Below are positions 35,528-44,076 of a stretch of 61,559 nt of DNA, piece after piece. The first letter of the stretch is position 1, and each line of letters starts with the position of its first letter. The translations under genes and the position numbers were made by a program. The stretch comes from Chloroflexota bacterium (GTDB lineage: Bacteria; Chloroflexota; Dehalococcoidia; GIF9; UBA5629): positions 1 to 61,559 of the forward strand of contig JAPLHI010000036.1 in NCBI GenBank assembly GCA_026389695.1. Direction: 5' to 3'. Below the pieces are notes generated by a model, which worked only from the letters and a program-made list of their open reading frames with translations, was not told the origin of the DNA and searched no databases.

Positions 35528-36073
35528 TTAATACCACTGTACTCCTGATTGCTGGATACCCCAGAGTATTAGCATGGCGCCCCCCACGAGGATTGTTACC
35601 AGCAGGAACGTTAAGACTACGGTGATGCCGAGACTCCACTTCATCCAGGTGCGTTGGACTTTCTTAAAGTGTTCTATGCTCTCCCACCTTTTGTTCTGCC
35701 AGGACCACTCGTTGCCCTTAAAAGCGAGAACCCAGGGCATTACCAGCGGACCGAGGTAGGGGACGAAGACAAGAAAAGACCACCACACGTTGTTGCCAAT
35801 ACCCCAGATCCAGGTGAGAAGGAAGCCGCCCCAATTCCATTCCCCGAGGTCAGGCGGGACTGAGGATTTACTCCCCATTCCGGACGTATTAACAAAACCG
35901 GGCGCTGCGGCTGGTACAGTGACTGGCGCTGTAGAGGGTACCAGTTTTTTTTCAATACAGGCGTTACAATAAGTTTTCCCTTCGTATAAAACCTTGCACT
36001 CAGGGCAGACTGCTTTACCGCACTCCACGCAACTATCTACAGCTTCCCTATCCGAATGTACTGCGCAGTTCAT
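35528..36073 (-). CDS. B-box zinc-finger membrane protein, copy 2
   Basis: 181 residues, same order as the neighbouring copy: B-box-like finger (C3, H6, C15, C18, C23, C26, C36, C39), linker, WNWGGFLLTWIWGIGNNVW, then GNEWSWQNKRWESIEHFKKVQRTW and a last membrane segment. The identical WNWGGF...NNVW block in both shows a tandem duplication. The linkers have diverged fully. The two genes are 38 bases apart and run as one unit. Function unknown. Confidence 0.78.
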   Translation of the reverse strand: MNCAVHSDREAVDSCVECGKAVCPECKVLYEGKTYCNACIEKKLVPSTAPVTVPAAAPGFVNTSGMGSKSSVPPDLGEWNWGGFLLTWIWGIGNNVWWSFLVFVPYLGPLVMPWVLAFKGNEWSWQNKRWESIEHFKKVQRTWMKWSLGITVVLTFLLVTILVGGAMLILWGIQQSGVQWY

Positions 36074-36189
36074 GCAAGCCTCCTTTTTACACAGCGGGAG
36101 ATGATTCCGGTTAATAATACTATATTAAGTAAAGTATATGACAAGCGTATGCCATAAATCTACCTGAGTTATCCCGAATTATTGAATGG

Positions 36190-36219
36190 TTGCAACTCAG
36201 CGGCATCACCGGATATAAA
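36190..36219 (+). promoter_or_regulatory. Candidate promoter for the 28-residue membrane peptide
   Basis: TTGCAA at 36190-36195, 18-base spacer, TATAAA at 36214-36219, about 70 bases before the small ORF. Confidence 0.45.
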
Positions 36220-36290
36220 CTTTTTTGGAGGTACTGCCGTTATATATTTCAGAAAACAGCGATAGAAGCGATATGAAGAGGGCAGGTAAA

Positions 36291-36377
36291 ATGAGTACCA
36301 ATTTACAGTTTGCCGCAATTTTAATTGGGTATACCATTGTATGCACTATTATGGTGCTATTTGCCTGTTCTCAGTGA
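36291..36377 (+). CDS. Single-pass membrane micropeptide, 28 residues
   Basis: The ORF reads MSTNLQFAAILIGYTIV... to a TGA, one hydrophobic helix from about 6 to 26 with two cysteines (C18, C26). AGG lies five bases before the ATG; a longer start at 36273 would give 34 residues. A candidate promoter lies upstream and a perfect 10-bp terminator begins 25 bases after the stop, so this is a self-contained transcription unit in an otherwise gene-free 377-base gap. The family is not recognised. It could be a small membrane-complex subunit or a membrane-acting peptide. Coding status is unproven. Confidence 0.5.
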   Translation: MSTNLQFAAILIGYTIVCTIMVLFACSQ

Positions 36378-36401
36378 CTCGTCCGCGGCATCACCTCCGC
36401 G

Positions 36402-36445
36402 ATCTTCCCCGGCCTCATCCTCAGGGACGGGGAAGATTTGTTTTT
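36402..36445 (+). terminator. Rho-independent terminator after the micropeptide
   Basis: ATCTTCCCCG (36402-36411) pairs perfectly with CGGGGAAGAT (36428-36437), 16-base loop, followed by TTGTTTTT. Confidence 0.8.
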
Positions 36446-36540
36446 AGGGGTTGTTGATTGTAAACAAACTCCGTAATATACTTAACCGGATTGCCGGTTG
36501 CACAATGGTCGGCATAGTTTATCTAAATAAAGTCCGACAT

Positions 36541-37002
36541 ATGAAAGTAGGAGTTATTTCTGATACACATCTGCGCTCTTTCCCGGAGATGCCGCAGGAG
36601 CTGATAAGGGCGATGTCACAAATGGACCTTATCATTCATGCCGGGGATATTGTGACCCTCGATATTATCAAGGGTCTGGAAAAGCTGGCTCCTGTTCGGG
36701 CGGTATGCGGAAATATGGATCTGCCTGAGGTGCGGATCAAGCTGCCGGAAAAGCAGGTTGTCGAGGTAGAGGGAAGAAAAATCGGAGTAGTACACGGGTA
36801 TGGAAGTGTAGGAGTGACCGCAGAACAGGTGAAACAATTATTTTCGGATGTAAACGCTGTTGTTTTCGGGCATACCCATGAACCGATGAACAAGTTAATC
36901 GGAGGGGTGCTTTTTTTCAATCCCGGTCGGGCCTGTAACTCATACGGAATACTCACGGTCGGGAACAAGATAACCGGGGAAATAAAGGAAAATTACTTTT
37001 AA
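36541..37002 (+). CDS. YfcE/MJ0936-type metallophosphodiesterase
   Basis: 153 residues of a small calcineurin-like phosphoesterase. The metal ligands are all visible: D8 and H10 (SDTH), D36 (HAGD), N58 (GNMD), H85 (VVHGYG), H111 and H113 (FGHTH). The family hydrolyses phosphodiesters in vitro; the natural substrate is unclear. The frame is open to a TTG at 36451, but MKVGVISDTH from the ATG at 36541 is the canonical start. Confidence 0.9.
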   Translation: MKVGVISDTHLRSFPEMPQELIRAMSQMDLIIHAGDIVTLDIIKGLEKLAPVRAVCGNMDLPEVRIKLPEKQVVEVEGRKIGVVHGYGSVGVTAEQVKQLFSDVNAVVFGHTHEPMNKLIGGVLFFNPGRACNSYGILTVGNKITGEIKENYF

Positions 37003-37011
37003 GTGTGGATC

Positions 37012-37812
37012 ATGACTGAAAGCTCTGAAGAGTTTAAAACCCTGGATCAACCTGAAATACTGAGCTTCATATTTTATCCGCGCAGGGATGACATCCACGT
37101 CCCCGATGATGAAAGCATGATGAGCTTCGCTTTTCCTGTGGAACCCGGCGTATCCGTATCCTGCATGTTTTACATAGCAAATAAGGAGAATCCCAATGTT
37201 CTTTTCTTTCACGGCAACGGCGAGCTTGCCAGCGAGTATATGGATATCGGAGCTACCTTTAACACGATAGGAATCAACCTGTTTGTGGCCGACTACCGCG
37301 GTTATGGCAGCAGCGGAGGGACGCCTTCGGTGAGCAATATGATTAAAGATGCCCACCCCATATATAAAGGATTCAAGCAAACGCTGGAAGAAAAAGGTTT
37401 TCCAGGAAGCAAATTTATCATGGGGCGCTCGCTTGGCAGCATCTCGGCAATCGAGCTCGCCGGCAGCTATAACAGCGAATATAAAGGTTTGATTATTGAA
37501 AGCGGATTCTGCGATATTACCGACCTTCTATGGCAGGTTGGCATCCCCTTAAATCAACAAGGCCAGAAGAGCAGTGCCAGGTTGTCAAGGGGGTTGGACA
37601 GGGTTAAGCAAATCTCTCTTCCGGCCCTGATTATACACGGAGAAGATGACTCCATCGTACCGCTGGAGGAGGGTGAGAAAATTTACGCTAATATCGGTTC
37701 AAGAGATAAGAAAATGGTTATAATTCCCGGTGCCGATCACAACACAATATTTATGGTAGGGATGGGACGGTACCTGGGCGAGCTGCGGGATTTTATTAAC
37801 AAGTATAAATAG
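37012..37812 (+). CDS. Alpha/beta hydrolase (BAAT/BEM46-like)
   Basis: About 266 residues. The order is FFHGNGE (oxyanion turn), YRGYGSSGG, nucleophile in MGRSLGS, acid in HGEDDSIVP and histidine in PGADHNTIF. The Bem46-like subgroup is suggested by YRGYGxS and the Arg-containing elbow. A GTG at 37003 is possible. No signal peptide. Substrate unknown. It follows the phosphodiesterase by nine bases. Confidence 0.85.
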   Translation: MTESSEEFKTLDQPEILSFIFYPRRDDIHVPDDESMMSFAFPVEPGVSVSCMFYIANKENPNVLFFHGNGELASEYMDIGATFNTIGINLFVADYRGYGSSGGTPSVSNMIKDAHPIYKGFKQTLEEKGFPGSKFIMGRSLGSISAIELAGSYNSEYKGLIIESGFCDITDLLWQVGIPLNQQGQKSSARLSRGLDRVKQISLPALIIHGEDDSIVPLEEGEKIYANIGSRDKKMVIIPGADHNTIFMVGMGRYLGELRDFINKYK

Positions 37813-37824
37813 CGGGGAAAAAAT

Positions 37825-37856
37825 AAAGCCCCCTCCATCTGGAGGGGGCTTTTAAT
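37825..37856. terminator. Bidirectional terminator between convergent genes
   Basis: AAAGCCCCCTCCA (37825-37837) and TGGAGGGGGCTTT (37840-37852) form a 13-bp stem. T-runs lie on the right and A-runs on the left, so it can stop both the hydrolase and the rplY transcripts. Confidence 0.88.
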
Positions 37857-37863
37857 TAATGGC

Positions 37864-38508
37864 TTATTTCTCTTCCTCTTCCTTCTCTTCCTTCTCTGAC
37901 TCCTCACCACCCTCGGCCGCGGCTTCTGCAGCCTCTTCCTCAGCCGCCTTCACTTCTGCGACTTCTTCAACCTGCTTACGTATGATGGCAACCTTTATCA
38001 CCATTGTATCAGGGTCGCTCAATACCGTAATTTTCTTGCCCACCTTGATATCCTTTACGTGAATGGCCTGATCAGCTTCCGCCAGGCTTGAGATATCAAC
38101 TTCAATATTATGAGGAAGGTCATCGGGCAATGCTTCAATATGGAGAGATGTAAGAGTATGCAAAAGCGACAGGGTCTTGATTATTAGAGCAGGTGCTTCG
38201 CCAATAAAAAGCAGGGGTACCTCGGCCTTAAGCTTCTCAGTCATCCTCACCTGGTAGAAGTCCACGTGGATAGGGTCACCCGTCATCGGATTTCTTTGAA
38301 TTTTTCTGATAAGTACCCTGGTTGGGGTGGCTGAGTCGCCTACCTTCAATGAAATAAGGTCGGTGCCTCCCGCCCTGGCAAGCACATGCTGCAGCTTGCG
38401 GGAATCCACCTGCACAGCGAGCGAGTCTATCCCATGCCCAAATATGTTGGCGGGTATCAGGCCTCCTGTAATAGTTCTTTGTGTAACTTCAAGCTCTAAT
38501 CGCCTCAT
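37864..38508 (-). CDS. rplY: Ribosomal protein L25, CTC form
   Basis: 214 residues: an N-terminal 5S rRNA-binding L25 domain (LELEVTQRTITGGL, PVHVDFYQV-type ending DPIHVDFYQV), the TL5/CTC C-terminal domain (about 95-180), and a low-complexity Glu/Ala/Lys tail of about 35 residues. The long CTC form is common outside Proteobacteria. It is transcribed after the radical SAM gene with a 35-base gap. Confidence 0.93.
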   Translation of the reverse strand: MRRLELEVTQRTITGGLIPANIFGHGIDSLAVQVDSRKLQHVLARAGGTDLISLKVGDSATPTRVLIRKIQRNPMTGDPIHVDFYQVRMTEKLKAEVPLLFIGEAPALIIKTLSLLHTLTSLHIEALPDDLPHNIEVDISSLAEADQAIHVKDIKVGKKITVLSDPDTMVIKVAIIRKQVEEVAEVKAAEEEAAEAAAEGGEESEKEEKEEEEK

Positions 38509-38543
38509 AGCTATGCTCCATTTATCAGTACAAAGGATAAAGG

Positions 38544-40406
38544 TTACCCTGTTTTAGCCTCAAAGTCAAATTCCCCATCCTTTTTCAGTTCTGCCGCTTT
38601 CAATCTGCAGGCTACGTGTTTTTTTTGAATACCGCAAAGATTGCAGCCTGCAGAGCGGCAATCGGGTGTGAAATCTCCGCTCAGCATTTTGAGATATTCC
38701 GATTTCAGGTAATTAAAACTGACCCCCGTATCTATATGTTGCCAGGGTAACAGGTCGTCAAGCGGACGTTCCCGGTGGGCGTAAAATGAGGGGTCAACTC
38801 CGCATTCAATAAATGCCTCCTGCCACCTGGGAAAGTTGAAAAACTCGCTCCATGTATCGAGCCGGCAGCCTTTCTTCCAGGCCGTGTAAATGACCTGCCC
38901 CAGCCTGCGGTCGCCGCGGCTAAGCGCCGCCTCAAGCAGGCTGATTCTGGGGTCATGCCACGATAGCTGTGCTCCGCTTCGCTTCAGTTCACGCAACAGA
39001 AGGGTTTGTTTTTTGATGAGCTGTTCCTCACGGTCCTGTGCAGCCCACTGGCATGGGGTGTGTGGCTTGGGCACGAATGATGAAATTGAGATCCTGACCC
39101 CTGGTAGCCTCCCGCGGATGCTTTTACCCAGCCGGCAGATTTTTCCCGTCAGGTCAGCGATAGCCTTGACGTCTTCAAAGGTTTCGGTAGGAAGCCCAAC
39201 CATGAAATAGAGTTTAAGATTCATCCAGTTCTTTTCAAAAGCCGCCGCAAAGGTTTCCATCATCGAATTTTCAGGTATCACCTTGTTGATCGCGTTTCTC
39301 AACCTCTCGCTGCCCGCTTCCGGGGCGAAGGTTAAGGTGGTTTTGCGGCCTGAAGGTAGAGACTCGATGAGGTCTATGGATGATTTATCCAGCCTCAGGC
39401 TGGGGAGAGATATTGATACGCCGCTGCCACTGTACCTGTGAGCAAGCGTGTCTACCAGACGATTTATATTGCTGTAATCACCTGTGCTCAAAGAGACCAG
39501 CGAGATCGTATTATATCCGCAATTCTTCAGCAGTTGATCTGCAGCTGTTACTACCGCGGCTTCCGGGAGTTCCCTGACCGGGCGGTAGAGCATACCAGCC
39601 TGGCAAAAACGGCAGCCCCGGCTGCAACCGCGTTGTATCTCCACAGCGCCCCTGTCATGGATCACTTCTATGTAAGGAACCACCGGCCGCGTGGCGGGCA
39701 TCAGTTCACCTGTAATTACCCTTTCTATTTTTTGCGGCGCTGTGCTAAGTACAGGTTCGAAGGATATAAGATTGCCATCTGGACTATATTGCTGAGAATA
39801 AAACCGCGGCACATATACACCGGGCAATTGTGAGAGCCGGCGCAGTAGCTCGTCCCTGTCACCTTTATAGGTCAGGTATGTTTCAGTCATGATCTTCAAG
39901 GAATCTTCAGCTTCACCGATGAAAAAGAGGTCTATAAAATCGGAAAGTGGTTCAGGATTAAGAGCACAGCTTCCCCCTGCAATAATCAGGGGATGGGAAC
40001 TGTCCCTGTCCCGGCTAAAAACAGGGACGCCTGCCAGATCAAGCATATTGAGGACAGTTGTATAGCATAATTCATATCCCAGAGAGAAACCGATAAGATC
40101 GAACTGCCGCAGCGGACGGCGGGACTCCAGACTATACAGCGGTATACTATTCCGGCGCAGCTGCTCCTCCATGTCTGGCCAGGGCGCGTAAACCCGCTCT
40201 GCCTGCACACCGGGAAGATCATTGAGCAGATTATAGAGTATGGGGATAGCAAGGTTGGACATCCCCACTTCATAAATATCAGGAAAAGCCAGCGCCACCC
40301 GTACCGCAGCCGCATCCCAGTTTTTTTCCACGGCGTTCCATTCCTGGCCTGTGTATCTGGCGGGCTTGCCTATTTTTTGCAGTACGGTGTCGTTGATGTG
40401 AAGCAT
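38544..40406 (-). CDS. B12-binding radical SAM protein, TIGR03960-like
   Basis: A 620-residue protein. The N-terminal half resembles a cobalamin-binding region (FPDIYEVGMSNLAIPILYNLL, IGFSLGYELCYTTVLNMLDL, IIAGGSCALNPEPL). The radical SAM core has the C-x3-C-x2-C motif in GCSRGCRFCQAG. The C-terminus holds a further Cys set (CRSAGCNLCGIQKKHVAC). The family is widespread in anaerobes and often has a partner carrying a DUF2344 domain; none is adjacent here. The reaction is unknown. Confidence 0.88.
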   Translation of the reverse strand: MLHINDTVLQKIGKPARYTGQEWNAVEKNWDAAAVRVALAFPDIYEVGMSNLAIPILYNLLNDLPGVQAERVYAPWPDMEEQLRRNSIPLYSLESRRPLRQFDLIGFSLGYELCYTTVLNMLDLAGVPVFSRDRDSSHPLIIAGGSCALNPEPLSDFIDLFFIGEAEDSLKIMTETYLTYKGDRDELLRRLSQLPGVYVPRFYSQQYSPDGNLISFEPVLSTAPQKIERVITGELMPATRPVVPYIEVIHDRGAVEIQRGCSRGCRFCQAGMLYRPVRELPEAAVVTAADQLLKNCGYNTISLVSLSTGDYSNINRLVDTLAHRYSGSGVSISLPSLRLDKSSIDLIESLPSGRKTTLTFAPEAGSERLRNAINKVIPENSMMETFAAAFEKNWMNLKLYFMVGLPTETFEDVKAIADLTGKICRLGKSIRGRLPGVRISISSFVPKPHTPCQWAAQDREEQLIKKQTLLLRELKRSGAQLSWHDPRISLLEAALSRGDRRLGQVIYTAWKKGCRLDTWSEFFNFPRWQEAFIECGVDPSFYAHRERPLDDLLPWQHIDTGVSFNYLKSEYLKMLSGDFTPDCRSAGCNLCGIQKKHVACRLKAAELKKDGEFDFEAKTG

Positions 40407-40485
40407 TTTGTTTTACGCAACAAGTATAACCTACGGCTTCTTCCGCCTCCAGTCCGGCCACGCGGTATGAGTAAACTATTAGGGT

Positions 40486-40515
40486 TTGACACAACTTAAA
40501 ATCCTGTGTTATTAT
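40486..40515 (+). promoter_or_regulatory. Main promoter of the ribosomal super-operon
   Basis: TTGACA at 40486-40491, 18-base spacer, TATTAT at 40510-40515. About 190 bases of untranslated leader follow before rpsL. Confidence 0.7.
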
Positions 40516-40537
40516 TTCCATTTGTTGCAAACTTGCG

Positions 40538-40551
40538 CTATCATATGATAG
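40538..40551. promoter_or_regulatory. 14-bp perfect palindrome in the rpsL leader
   Basis: CTATCATATGATAG, enclosed by a second pair GCGCTA (40535-40540) and TAGCGC (40556-40561). It lies about 25 bases downstream of the -10 box, where an operator or a start-proximal RNA hairpin could act. Confidence 0.45.
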
Positions 40552-40589
40552 TATTTAGCGCGCGTTGGAGTCCGACCTGGATACAATAT

Positions 40590-40658
40590 AAGCCGGCTGG
40601 TTGACCCGGGGTGTGGGCCAGATCGGGAAGAAGTCCGGGAGCAACTGGGTGGCTTTTT
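40590..40658 (+). promoter_or_regulatory. Attenuator-like hairpin in the rpsL leader
   Basis: A long interrupted stem: AAGCC (40590-40594) with GGCTT (40651-40655), GTTG (40600-40603) with CAAC (40642-40645), CCCGG (40605-40609) with CCGGG (40635-40639). It ends in a run of five T. It looks like a conditional terminator or an autogenous control site for a ribosomal protein. Confidence 0.45.
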
Positions 40659-40702
40659 AATTTGCCGAAAATTAGATAAGAAGGATAGGTATAAAAGACA
40701 GT

Positions 40703-41134
40703 ATGCCGACAGCTAATCAACTGGTCCGTAAGGGTCGCCGCAGGGTTACCAAAAAGACCAAGTCACCCGCTTTGCAGGTGATATATAACACCTTGAAAAA
40801 TAAATCAAGAAAAGGTGTATGCTCACCTCAGAAGCGCGGTGTGTGTGTGCAGGTCAAAACTATGACGCCCAAGAAGCCGAACTCGGCTCTGCGTAAAATT
40901 GCCCGCGTCAGATTGACCAACCACATAGAAGTAACGGCATATATTCCGGGTGAAGGCCACAATCTTCAGGAGCACTCCGTTGTTCTCATTCGTGGTGGCA
41001 GGGTCAAGGATTTGCCCGGCGTCCGCTATCATATTATCCGCGGGACACTGGATGCTGCGGGAGTTGAAAAGCGCAGACAGGGACGCAGTAAATACGGTGC
41101 CAAACGCGCTAAAGCGCCTGCAACCGCAAGCTAA
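40703..41134 (+). CDS. rpsL: Ribosomal protein S12
   Basis: 143 residues of the long form: about 15 extra residues lie between SPAL and SPQKRGVC, as in many Gram-positive bacteria. PKKPNSALRK carries the streptomycin-determining lysine (K57/K58 here). GRVKDLPGVRYH holds the Asp that can be methylthiolated. It is the first gene of the str operon; AGAAGGATAGG lies upstream of the ATG. Confidence 0.97.
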   Translation: MPTANQLVRKGRRRVTKKTKSPALQVIYNTLKNKSRKGVCSPQKRGVCVQVKTMTPKKPNSALRKIARVRLTNHIEVTAYIPGEGHNLQEHSVVLIRGGRVKDLPGVRYHIIRGTLDAAGVEKRRQGRSKYGAKRAKAPATAS

Positions 41135-41152
41135 ATTTAATCAGGAGAAATT

Positions 41153-41623
41153 ATGCCAAGGCGAGCCAAATTTGTTAATAGAGTAGTAAGCCCTGACCCT
41201 AAATTCGGGAGTCCGGTGGTTGCCCGTCTTATAAATAAAATTATGATACAGGGTAAGAAATCCACCGCCCAGGGTATTGTGTACGGCGCGTTGGAGCGCA
41301 TAAATAAACAGATGAAAACAGAGCCTTTGCCCGTTTTTGAACAGGCATTGAAAAATGCCACACCGATGCTCCAGGTTAAGTCCCGGCGAGTCGGTGGCGC
41401 CACATACCAGGTACCTATTGAAGTCAGCCCTGAGCGTGGAGAATTCCTGGCTATGCGTTGGATTATATCGTATGCCAGGGACCGCAGTGGAAGGTCGATG
41501 TCAGAGAAATTGGCTGCGGAATTGATGGATGCTGCTCAGGGGCAGGGGAACACCGTCAAAAAGAGACAAGATACTCATAAGATGGCCGAAGCCAATAAGG
41601 CATTTGCACACTACAAATGGTAA
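41153..41623 (+). CDS. rpsG: Ribosomal protein S7
   Basis: 156 residues of the canonical 30S head assembly protein: MPRRAKFVNR start, KSTAQGIVYGALE, RRVGGATYQVPIEV and the C-terminal HKMAEANKAFAHYKW. It follows rpsL by 18 bases with AGGAG before the ATG. In other bacteria S7 represses the str operon. Confidence 0.97.
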   Translation: MPRRAKFVNRVVSPDPKFGSPVVARLINKIMIQGKKSTAQGIVYGALERINKQMKTEPLPVFEQALKNATPMLQVKSRRVGGATYQVPIEVSPERGEFLAMRWIISYARDRSGRSMSEKLAAELMDAAQGQGNTVKKRQDTHKMAEANKAFAHYKW

Positions 41624-41679
41624 CAACAGGAATCAAAGAATCCCGGCCGAAGAACTTGGCTGGCCAGGGGAACAAAGCA

Positions 41680-43758
41680 GTGACCAGGTCTTTTCCACTG
41701 GATAAAGTTCGTAATATAGGCATCATAGCGCACATTGATGCCGGGAAAACCACAACTACTGAGCGCATACTATTTTATACCGGGCGAACCTATAAAATCG
41801 GAGAGGTTCATGACGGCACAGCCGTCATGGATTGGATGGTTCAAGAGAGGGAGCGCGGTATCACGATTACATCTGCCGCTACCACATGTCACTGGAATGA
41901 ACACCGTATTAATATAATCGATACTCCGGGACACGTGGATTTCACTGCTGAAGTTGAGCGAAGTTTACGTGTACTTGATGGCGGAGTAGTTGTTCTGGAT
42001 GCGGTAGCAGGGGTTGAGGCCCAATCGGAGACTGTCTGGAGACAGGCGGACAGATATGGTGTGCCGAGGATATGCTTCATTAACAAGATGGACAGGATAG
42101 GTGCGGATTTGCAACGCACTATCGAGATGATTGAGGATAGGCTTAAGGCCAAGACCGTAGCCATTCAGATACCGATTGGAAAGGAAAGCCTTTTTAATGG
42201 TGTGGTTGATCTGGTTGAAAAGAAAGCGTGGATCTTTCCTGACGAAGCTACGGAAAAACCTGAGGAAGTTGAGATACCTGCTGAGTTGAAGGACGAGGTA
42301 TTTAAAAGCAGGCAAAGGATGATAGAGAAGCTGGCAGAGAACGATGACCAGCTAATGTTAAGATACGTTGATAATCAGGATATAAGTGAAGCAGATATTA
42401 AGGCAACTATCAGGCGCCTGACAGTTGCCAACCGGATAGTTCCGGTAGTGTGCGGCACGGCACTACGTAATAAAGGTATACAGCTGGTTCTTGATGCGGT
42501 TGTAGACTATTTACCTTCACCGTTGGATAAACCAGCCCTGCGTGTCATTGAAACAGCAACTGGTGAAGAAATCACACGGCCTGCCAGCGACGAAGCGCCT
42601 TTTTCCGCTCTTGCCTTTAAGGTGGTTTCAGACCCATTTGTAGGACGATTGGTATACTTCCGTGTTTATTCCGGAAAGGTTAAAGTAGGCGCTCAGATTT
42701 ACAATTCGAGTAGGGGTACGAAGGAGCGGCTGGGAAGATTATTGTTGATGCATGCCAACAGGCGGGAGGAATTGGAGGAAGTCGATACCGGCTGCATAGC
42801 AGCTACCCTGGGACTGAAAAATACCTTTACCGGCGATACTCTATGTGATGGCTCTCAGCAGGTCCTGCTGGAGACTATAAAATTCCCGGAGCCGGTTATC
42901 TCTATGGCGATTGAGCCAAAAAGTAAGGCTGATCAGGATAAATTGGGCGATGCCTTATCCAAGCTTATGGAGGAAGACCCGACTTTCAGGCTCCGCAGTA
43001 ACGAGGAGACGGGACAAACTCTGATATCAGGGATGGGGGAATTGCACCTTGAAGTTCTCATCGACCGAATGCTCAGGGAATTTGGCGTGCAGGTCAGGGT
43101 CGGCAATCCGCAGGTAGCCTATAAAGAAACAATTACTGTTTCCGTAGAAGCGGAAGGCAAGTTCATACGCCAGACCGGTGGCCGGGGTCAATACGGTCAT
43201 TGCTGGCTGCGTATTGAACCGGGCGAGCGCAACAGTGGATTTAAATTTGTTAATGAAGTACGCGGAGGCGCTATATCAAGAGAATATATATCTCCCATTG
43301 AGGCCGGTGTCCGCGAAGCTCTGGATACCGGAGGAGTAAGCGGCTATCCGCTGGTGGATATTAAAGTTTCAGTTTTTGATGGTAGCGAACACGAAGTTGA
43401 TTCCTCGGAGATGGCATTCAAAATGGCGGGCTCGATGGCGCTCAAGCAAGGCGTCGAGAAAGCCAAGCCAGTTATACTGGAGCCGATTATGAGGCTTGAG
43501 TCGGTTACTCCGGCGTCATTTATGGGTGAGGTCATTGGTGATTTGAATGCAAGGCGAGGTCACATTGACGGCATTGAAACTCACGGAGAAACGTGTGTAA
43601 TTCATTCGTTTGTTCCGCTGGCGGAATCATTCGGGTACGCCACAGCATCGCGATCACTCACTCAGGGAAGGGCCACATATTCAATGGAATTCCATCAGTA
43701 CCGGGAGGTTCCTAATAATATTATGGAGCAAATGCTGGCCAGGACAAAAGGGAAATAG
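41680..43758 (+). CDS. fusA: Elongation factor G
   Basis: The GTPase that drives ribosomal translocation, 692 residues from the GTG at 41680, giving VTRSFPLDKVRNIGIIAH like other EF-G N-termini, with AGGGGAA upstream. The frame is open to an ATG at 41617 that overlaps the rpsG stop and would add 21 unconserved residues. G1 AHIDAGKTTT, G3 DTPGHVDF and G4 NKMD are present, and domains II-V are full length. It is followed directly by rpsJ; no tuf gene lies between. Confidence 0.96.
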   Translation: MTRSFPLDKVRNIGIIAHIDAGKTTTTERILFYTGRTYKIGEVHDGTAVMDWMVQERERGITITSAATTCHWNEHRINIIDTPGHVDFTAEVERSLRVLDGGVVVLDAVAGVEAQSETVWRQADRYGVPRICFINKMDRIGADLQRTIEMIEDRLKAKTVAIQIPIGKESLFNGVVDLVEKKAWIFPDEATEKPEEVEIPAELKDEVFKSRQRMIEKLAENDDQLMLRYVDNQDISEADIKATIRRLTVANRIVPVVCGTALRNKGIQLVLDAVVDYLPSPLDKPALRVIETATGEEITRPASDEAPFSALAFKVVSDPFVGRLVYFRVYSGKVKVGAQIYNSSRGTKERLGRLLLMHANRREELEEVDTGCIAATLGLKNTFTGDTLCDGSQQVLLETIKFPEPVISMAIEPKSKADQDKLGDALSKLMEEDPTFRLRSNEETGQTLISGMGELHLEVLIDRMLREFGVQVRVGNPQVAYKETITVSVEAEGKFIRQTGGRGQYGHCWLRIEPGERNSGFKFVNEVRGGAISREYISPIEAGVREALDTGGVSGYPLVDIKVSVFDGSEHEVDSSEMAFKMAGSMALKQGVEKAKPVILEPIMRLESVTPASFMGEVIGDLNARRGHIDGIETHGETCVIHSFVPLAESFGYATASRSLTQGRATYSMEFHQYREVPNNIMEQMLARTKGK

Positions 43759-44067
43759 ATGACTAAGCAGAAGATTAGAATTAAATTAAGGGGATATGAT
43801 CACAGGCTGGTAGATCAATCAGCCGGTCAAATTGTTGAGACGGCGATAAAATCAGGCGCCGAAGTCATCGGGCCCGTGCCGTTGCCAACCAAGATCGAAA
43901 AATTCTGCGTTATACGCAGTCCATTTATTGATAAGGACTCGCGTGAACAGTTTGAAATCCGGACACATAAAAGGCTTATAGACATCGTAGGACCAACGAC
44001 CAAGACAATAGACGCTTTAACGCAGCTTCAACTGCCGTCCGGCGTTGAAATAGATATCAGATTATAG
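43759..44067 (+). CDS. rpsJ: Ribosomal protein S10
   Basis: 102 residues. The motifs IRIKLRGYDHRLVDQS, RSPFIDKDSREQFEIRTHKR and the C-terminal QLPSGVEIDIRL are canonical. S10 also works as NusE in antitermination. Its ATG starts on the base after the fusA stop, so the str and S10 operons are physically merged here. Confidence 0.97.
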   Translation: MTKQKIRIKLRGYDHRLVDQSAGQIVETAIKSGAEVIGPVPLPTKIEKFCVIRSPFIDKDSREQFEIRTHKRLIDIVGPTTKTIDALTQLQLPSGVEIDIRL

Positions 44068-44076
44068 GAAAAATAA

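Noticed and set aside
36451..36540. Longer TTG start for the phosphodiesterase
   Set aside because: The added 30 residues overlap the region right after a strong terminator and are not conserved; MKVGVISDTH is the family start.
41617..41679. Upstream ATG for fusA overlapping the rpsG stop
   Set aside because: The extra 21 residues do not resemble EF-G; the GTG at 41680 has a better ribosome-binding site and a family-like N-terminus.
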